Source of the DNA: Paracoccus pantotrophus
Lineage (GTDB): Bacteria > Pseudomonadota > Alphaproteobacteria > Rhodobacterales > Rhodobacteraceae
NCBI RefSeq assembly: GCF_008824185.1
Contig: NZ_CP044426.1
Location: 248,001-312,000 of the forward strand
Length of the DNA stretch: 64,000 nt
Direction of reading: 5' to 3'
Part shown: piece by piece, positions 55,983-64,000 of the stretch
Layout of the letters: each line of letters begins with the position of its first letter
Position numbering within the stretch: position 1 is the stretch's first letter
Program-made: the position numbers and the translations under genes
Notes under the pieces: model-generated
Databases searched by the model: none
Told to the model about the DNA's origin: nothing
What the model saw: only the letters and a program-made list of their open reading frames with translations

Positions 55983-56240
55983 TCAGGCCCGGAAGGATCG
56001 CGCGGCGGGATTTCCCGGACGCGGAGAGACCGTCCCGGCATAGAGATCGGAGGATTTTTCCAGCTGGCCGCGCTGGATCTCGTGCGGTTCGGCCGGGATC
56101 TTTCTGGCCGCCCATGCCTCGGCGGCGAAAAGGGCGCAGACGCCCGCGCCAAGGAAGCCGAGGGCCGAGACCCACCAGGGCAGGCCCAGGATCACCGTCA
56201 GGATTGCGGCACCCAGGCTGGCCGGCACGCTTATGAACAT
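55983..56240 (-). CDS. Small membrane protein of unknown function
   Basis: The product is about 85 residues with two hydrophobic segments (SLGAAILTVILGLPWWVSALGFLGAGVCALFA) and a basic C-terminal tail. The start is uncertain: ATG at 56240 (after GCGGGG) or GTG at 56279, which adds 13 residues. It lies alone between the CDF gene and gltB. No family recognised. Confidence 0.6.
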   Translation of the reverse strand: MFISVPASLGAAILTVILGLPWWVSALGFLGAGVCALFAAEAWAARKIPAEPHEIQRGQLEKSSDLYAGTVSPRPGNPAARSFRA

Positions 56241-56385
56241 GATCCCCGCCGGCTCCGACAACTGAACAGTGCAGTTCACATACCATGACCGAAGCGCGAT
56301 TCAACGAAAGTGTTTTCGGCGCATGCGCATTTTGTCGGGGTTGTCGGCGTGCCGGTGGCTGGTCTGGTCCTTGGCGCGGCAAATG

Positions 56386-56407
56386 AAAAGGGGGCCCGCA
56401 GGCCCCC
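56386..56407 (-). terminator. Rho-independent terminator of gltB
   Basis: On the minus strand GGGGGCC pairs with GGCCCCC around a four-base loop, followed by CTTTTCATTT. It begins eight bases after the gltB stop. Confidence 0.9.
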
Positions 56408-56415
56408 GATCCGTC

Positions 56416-60962
<4,547 letters not shown>

Positions 60963-60966
<4 letters not shown>

Positions 60967-61745
60967 GTCCGTGCCTCCTTCACAAGCTGCCACAGGATGT
61001 CGGCGCCCTGGCCGCCCACCATCTGCAGGTCGCAATCATATTCCGGCTTGGTCGAGCCGAAGCCGGGCTGCCCCGGAAACGAGAACGTCACCGGGCTGTC
61101 GTTGGTCTGGCGCACGGCGCCGGTCCAGTCCTCGGAGGTCTCGACGCCGCCATAGAACCGCCCCTGCGCGCGGCTGATGAATTGCTGGCCATGGCGCCGG
61201 ATCAGCACCTGGCCGGATTCGCCATAGGTGGTCAGTTCGAACCGGGTGAGTTCCAGCGTCACGCCGTCGATCTGCACCGTTTCGCCGGTCAATTCGTCAT
61301 GGCCGACATGGCGCAGCCGCTCGCCGTCGTTCGAGCGGGTCCAGAAATCGAAATCGTCCCGCCCTGTCTCCAGCAGGGTCGAGAACGAGGCGTGGTCCTG
61401 CGCCTCCTCCTCCAGCACATCGGTCAGGCCGCTGCGCAGGTCGGTGCTTTCCATCCAGCGCGTCTCGCGGTCGATGCGCGACTGGAAGGTCGGGCCTTCG
61501 GGGGTGAAATAGGTCACGCGCTGGTCGCCGGGCGCATCCGAGCCGCAGCGGTAATGCTGCGAGACGCTGCAACCGCGGTTCTGCACGGTGATTTCCAGCT
61601 TGCAGCCGGAAGGCGGGGTGAAATTGGCCGCCGCGGCGGGCAGGGCAGAAAGCGTCAGCATGGCTGCCGCTCCTGCCGCCAGCACCATGCCGCGCGCCGT
61701 CGGCGTGGCGCCGGCTGCGGGGCTGGGGCGTGGTTGTCGTGCCAT
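60963..61745 (-). CDS. Exported protein of unknown function between gltD and gltB
   Basis: The precursor is 260 residues. A signal sequence (hydrophobic core about 20-38) ends near PAAAANF. The mature part has five cysteines (GCKLE, NRGCSVSQHYRCGSD, EYDCDLQM), likely partly in disulfides, and a mostly beta-strand appearance. I recognise no family. It starts nine bases after gltD and its stop overlaps the gltB GTG by four bases, so translation of gltB is probably coupled to it. A periplasmic protein inside a cytoplasmic-enzyme operon is unexpected. Confidence 0.85.
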
Positions 61746-61754
61746 GGCCGCCCC

Positions 61755-63248
61755 CTATTCGGCCGCGACGCGGGCGGCGCCGGAAAGATAGCCGGCGATG
61801 CTGTCCGCGGCCTCGCGGCCGTCGCGGATCGCCCAGACCACCAGGCTGGCGCCGCGCACGATGTCGCCCACGGCAAAGACGCCGGGCAGACTGGTCTGGT
61901 GCGTCTGGTAATCGGCCTTGATCGTGCCCCAGCGCGTCACCTCCAGCCCGTCCACGCCCCAAAGCCGCGGCAGTTCCTCGGGTTCGAAACCCAGCGCCTT
62001 GATGACCAGTTCCGCCGGCTCGTCGTAATCGGCGCCTTCGATCAGCTCGGGCGACTGCCGGCCCGAGACATCGGGCTGGCCCAGCCGCATCTTCTGCACG
62101 CGCACGGCGCTGATGGTCGGGATTTCGCCCGTATCATCCACGTCGCGTTCCTGCGCGACCATGGCCTCGCCGGTGACATGGCCGGTAAAGGCGCCAGGGG
62201 CGGACAACCAGACGAACTCGACGCCCTCCTCCTCGGCGTTCTGCACCTCGCGCTGGCTGCCGGGCATGTTGGCGCGGTCGCGGCGATACAGGCATTTCAC
62301 CGATTGCGCGCCCTGGCGGATGGCGGTGCGCACGCAATCCATGGCGGTGTCGCCGCCGCCGATGACCACGACGCGCTTGCCCTTGGCGTTCAGCTCGCCA
62401 TCCTCGTAATCGGGGATCTCGTCGCCCAGATCGACCCGGTTCGAGGCGGTCAGGTAGTCCAGCGCCCGTACCACGCCCTTGGCGGCGGCATTGTCGATGT
62501 CCAGGTCGCGGGTCTTGTAGACGCCGGTGGCGATCAGCACCGCGTCATGCTTGCCGCGGATGGCGTCGAAGCTGATGTCCTCGCCGACATTGACGTTCAG
62601 CACGAAGTCCACGCCGCCCTGGGCCAGCTGCTCGGTGCGCCGCTCGACCACCTGCTTTTCCAGCTTGAAGCCGGGGATGCCATAGATCATCAGCCCGCCG
62701 GCCCGGTCGTGGCGGTCATAGACCGTGACCTGGAAGCCCATGCGGCGCAGCCGGTCGGCGGCGGCCAGCCCGCCCGGCCCCGCGCCGATGATGCCGATGG
62801 ATTCCGGCCGTTCCTGCATCGGCACGATCGGCGTGATCCAGCCCTGCTCCCAGGCGGTGTCGGTGATGTATTTCTCGATGGCGCCGATGGTGACGGTGCC
62901 GTGGCCGGACTGTTCGATGACGCAATTGCCCTCGCACAGCCGGTCCTGCGGGCAGATGCGGCCGCAGATCTCGGGGAAGGTGTTGGTCTCCTGGCTGCGC
63001 AGATAGGCTTCCTGCGTGCGCCCCTCGGCGGTCAGGCGCAGCCAGTCGGGGATGTTGTTGTGCAGCGGGCAATGGCTCTGGCAATAGGGCACGCCGCATT
63101 GGCTGCAGCGGCTGGCCTGTTCCTTGGCCTTGGCCTCGGCGAACTCGCGATAGATCTCGTGGAAATCTTCCGAGCGGGATGCCGCGTCACGTTTCTCGGG
63201 CATCTCGCGCCCGATGGTGACGAATTTGAGCATCTTTTGCGTGGCCAT
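61755..63248 (-). CDS. gltD: Glutamate synthase (NADPH) small subunit
   Basis: The product is 497 residues. N-terminal cysteine groups for two [4Fe-4S] clusters (CSQCGVPYCQSHC, CGRICPQDRLCEGNC), then FAD-binding IGAGPGGLAAADRL (about residues 151-164) and NADPH-binding VVIGGGDTAMDCVRTA. It supplies electrons from NADPH to GltB. First gene of gltD-unknown-gltB; the promoter probably lies in the 150 bp before it. Confidence 0.98.
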   Translation of the reverse strand: MATQKMLKFVTIGREMPEKRDAASRSEDFHEIYREFAEAKAKEQASRCSQCGVPYCQSHCPLHNNIPDWLRLTAEGRTQEAYLRSQETNTFPEICGRICPQDRLCEGNCVIEQSGHGTVTIGAIEKYITDTAWEQGWITPIVPMQERPESIGIIGAGPGGLAAADRLRRMGFQVTVYDRHDRAGGLMIYGIPGFKLEKQVVERRTEQLAQGGVDFVLNVNVGEDISFDAIRGKHDAVLIATGVYKTRDLDIDNAAAKGVVRALDYLTASNRVDLGDEIPDYEDGELNAKGKRVVVIGGGDTAMDCVRTAIRQGAQSVKCLYRRDRANMPGSQREVQNAEEEGVEFVWLSAPGAFTGHVTGEAMVAQERDVDDTGEIPTISAVRVQKMRLGQPDVSGRQSPELIEGADYDEPAELVIKALGFEPEELPRLWGVDGLEVTRWGTIKADYQTHQTSLPGVFAVGDIVRGASLVVWAIRDGREAADSIAGYLSGAARVAAE

Positions 63249-63313
63249 GGCTGCGCGTCCTTCGATGACGAGGGTGGTCCCAGCCTGATAAGTCAGGCCG
63301 CCGTCAAAGAAAA

Positions 63314-63403
63314 GTCAGCAGAGTTGACCCAATTAACGATTCTTCCGTCCGAACCCCTCTTTTTTACGCTGCGGGCGCGAAAAATAGGTCAGCACAGTTT
63401 ACC
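63314..63403. repeat. Two direct 16-bp repeats around the uppP 3' end
   Basis: GTCAGCAGAGTTGACC (63314-63329) and GTCAGCACAGTTTACC (63388-63403) match at 14 of 16 positions. The second spans the uppP stop codon; the first is about 65 bp upstream of the gltD ATG. Possibly a regulator site for gltD, or chance. Confidence 0.5.
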
Positions 63404-64000
63404 ATCCTGCCTGCAAAGCCAGCAAAACCACGACCCCGACTGCGATTCGCCACCAGGCGAAGAAGCCATAGCCATAGGTAGAGACATAGTTCAGCAGCCC
63501 ACGCACCACGACCACGGCAGCCAGGAAGGCGCAGACAAAACCCAATACGATGTTCCCGGTCGCCGCTGCGTCCAGGATGTCGCGGTTCTTGTGGAGATCA
63601 TAGACGAAAGCGCCCAGCATCGTCGGCATGGACAGGAAAAAGCTGAATTCCGCGGCAGAACGCTTGTCGGCGCCCAGAAGCAGGGCACCGACGATGGTCG
63701 CCCCCGAGCGCGAGACGCCGGGAATCATCGCCAGGCACTGGATGAAGCCGATCTTCAGCGCCATGGGCAGCGGGAAATCCTCGGCCGAGAAATGCCGCGG
63801 CCGGTTCGCCATCCGGTCCACGAACAGCAGCACCACGCCGCCGATGATCAGCATGGCGGCGATCAGGGCCGGGGTCTCGAACAGCACTTCCTTGATGATG
63901 CGATGCGCCAGCACGCCGATCACCACCGCGGGCAGGAAGGCCAGGGCCACCGCCAGGATGAAGCGCCTGGCGCGCGGATCATGCGGTGCGCCGGAAAAGA
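63399..64000 (-). CDS. uppP: Undecaprenyl-diphosphatase, C-terminal part
   Basis: The gene is cut by the window edge; the reading frame stays open to base 64000. About 200 C-terminal residues are visible of a normal 265-270. It has several transmembrane helices and the active-site segment IPGVSRSGATIVGALLLGADK. UppP/BacA recycles undecaprenyl pyrophosphate to the monophosphate carrier for peptidoglycan synthesis. It ends 150 bp before the gltD start on the same strand. Confidence 0.95.
   Translation of the reverse strand, partial: FSGAPHDPRARRFILAVALAFLPAVVIGVLAHRIIKEVLFETPALIAAMLIIGGVVLLFVDRMANRPRHFSAEDFPLPMALKIGFIQCLAMIPGVSRSGATIVGALLLGADKRSAAEFSFFLSMPTMLGAFVYDLHKNRDILDAAATGNIVLGFVCAFLAAVVVVRGLLNYVSTYGYGFFAWWRIAVGVVVLLALQAGW

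Noticed and set aside
63321..63340. TTGACCCAATTAAC as a further NNR/Fnr box upstream of gltD
   Set aside because: The second half-site does not match RTCAA, and nitrogen assimilation is not a known NNR target.

Overview
The window looks like chromosome from a denitrifying alphaproteobacterium of the Rhodobacteraceae, most probably Paracoccus denitrificans or P. pantotrophus. The DNA is GC-rich. The nirI/nirX, nirSECF(DL)GHJN and norCBQDEF arrangement is the one known from Paracoccus. NirS carries the cytochrome cd1 ligands His17/Tyr25 and Cys65/Cys68/His69 at exactly the P. pantotrophus mature positions. The Crp/Fnr regulator downstream of nor has Tyr35 and Arg80, the residues reported for Paracoccus NNR. 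No tRNA, rRNA, CRISPR array, prophage or insertion sequence was recognised.

Region 1 (1-23 kb) is mostly housekeeping. It holds leuD (partial) and leuC with an antisense membrane-protein gene wedged between them; rsfS-rlmH; a LOG-family protein; dapD; small stress and hypothetical genes; and a lytic transglycosylase lipoprotein. A tightly overlapping minus-strand operon gpmI-envC-ctpA-rppH follows, then rlmN, an IalB-like exported protein, a rhizobial-type asparaginase, a TSUP permease, an fsa-DUF484-xerC operon, a 40-codon ORF coupled to priA, and (23.2-25.4 kb) katG.

Region 2 (25.7-46 kb) is a complete nitrite-to-nitrous-oxide respiration island. nirS and nirI diverge from one Fnr/NNR-type box (34735-34748). 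The minus-strand arm nirS-E-C-F-DL-G-H-J-N builds cytochrome cd1 and its haem d1, and ends with a small membrane-protein gene. The plus-strand arm is nirI-nirX, followed by norCBQDEF, whose own NNR box (37757-37770) overlaps the nirX stop codon. Next come a LuxR-type regulator, a lipoprotein gene, a perfect 42-bp palindrome and nnr.

Region 3 (46-55 kb) is an amino-sugar / peptidoglycan-sugar utilisation locus. A minus-strand operon nagK(frameshifted)-gntR-SIS-nagA has one-base TGATG junctions throughout. It diverges from murQ plus a CUT1-type ABC transporter (binding protein, two permeases, ATPase). The shared intergenic region carries two copies of a probable GntR operator.

Region 4 (55-64 kb) holds a CDF metal transporter, a small membrane protein, the glutamate synthase operon gltD-(exported unknown)-gltB, and the truncated uppP gene at the window edge.

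A recurrent 22-bp element, GGGTATTT-N3-GAACGAAGAAG and relatives, lies at gene ends in at least five places (near 14.0, 17.1, 18.0, 23.0 and 52.2 kb), sometimes as long inverted pairs. I could not assign it a function. I see no obviously new multi-gene system. The best leads are this repeat family, the GntR operator pair with the frameshifted kinase, the unknown gene inside the glt operon, and the LuxR/lipoprotein/palindrome group between norF and nnr.
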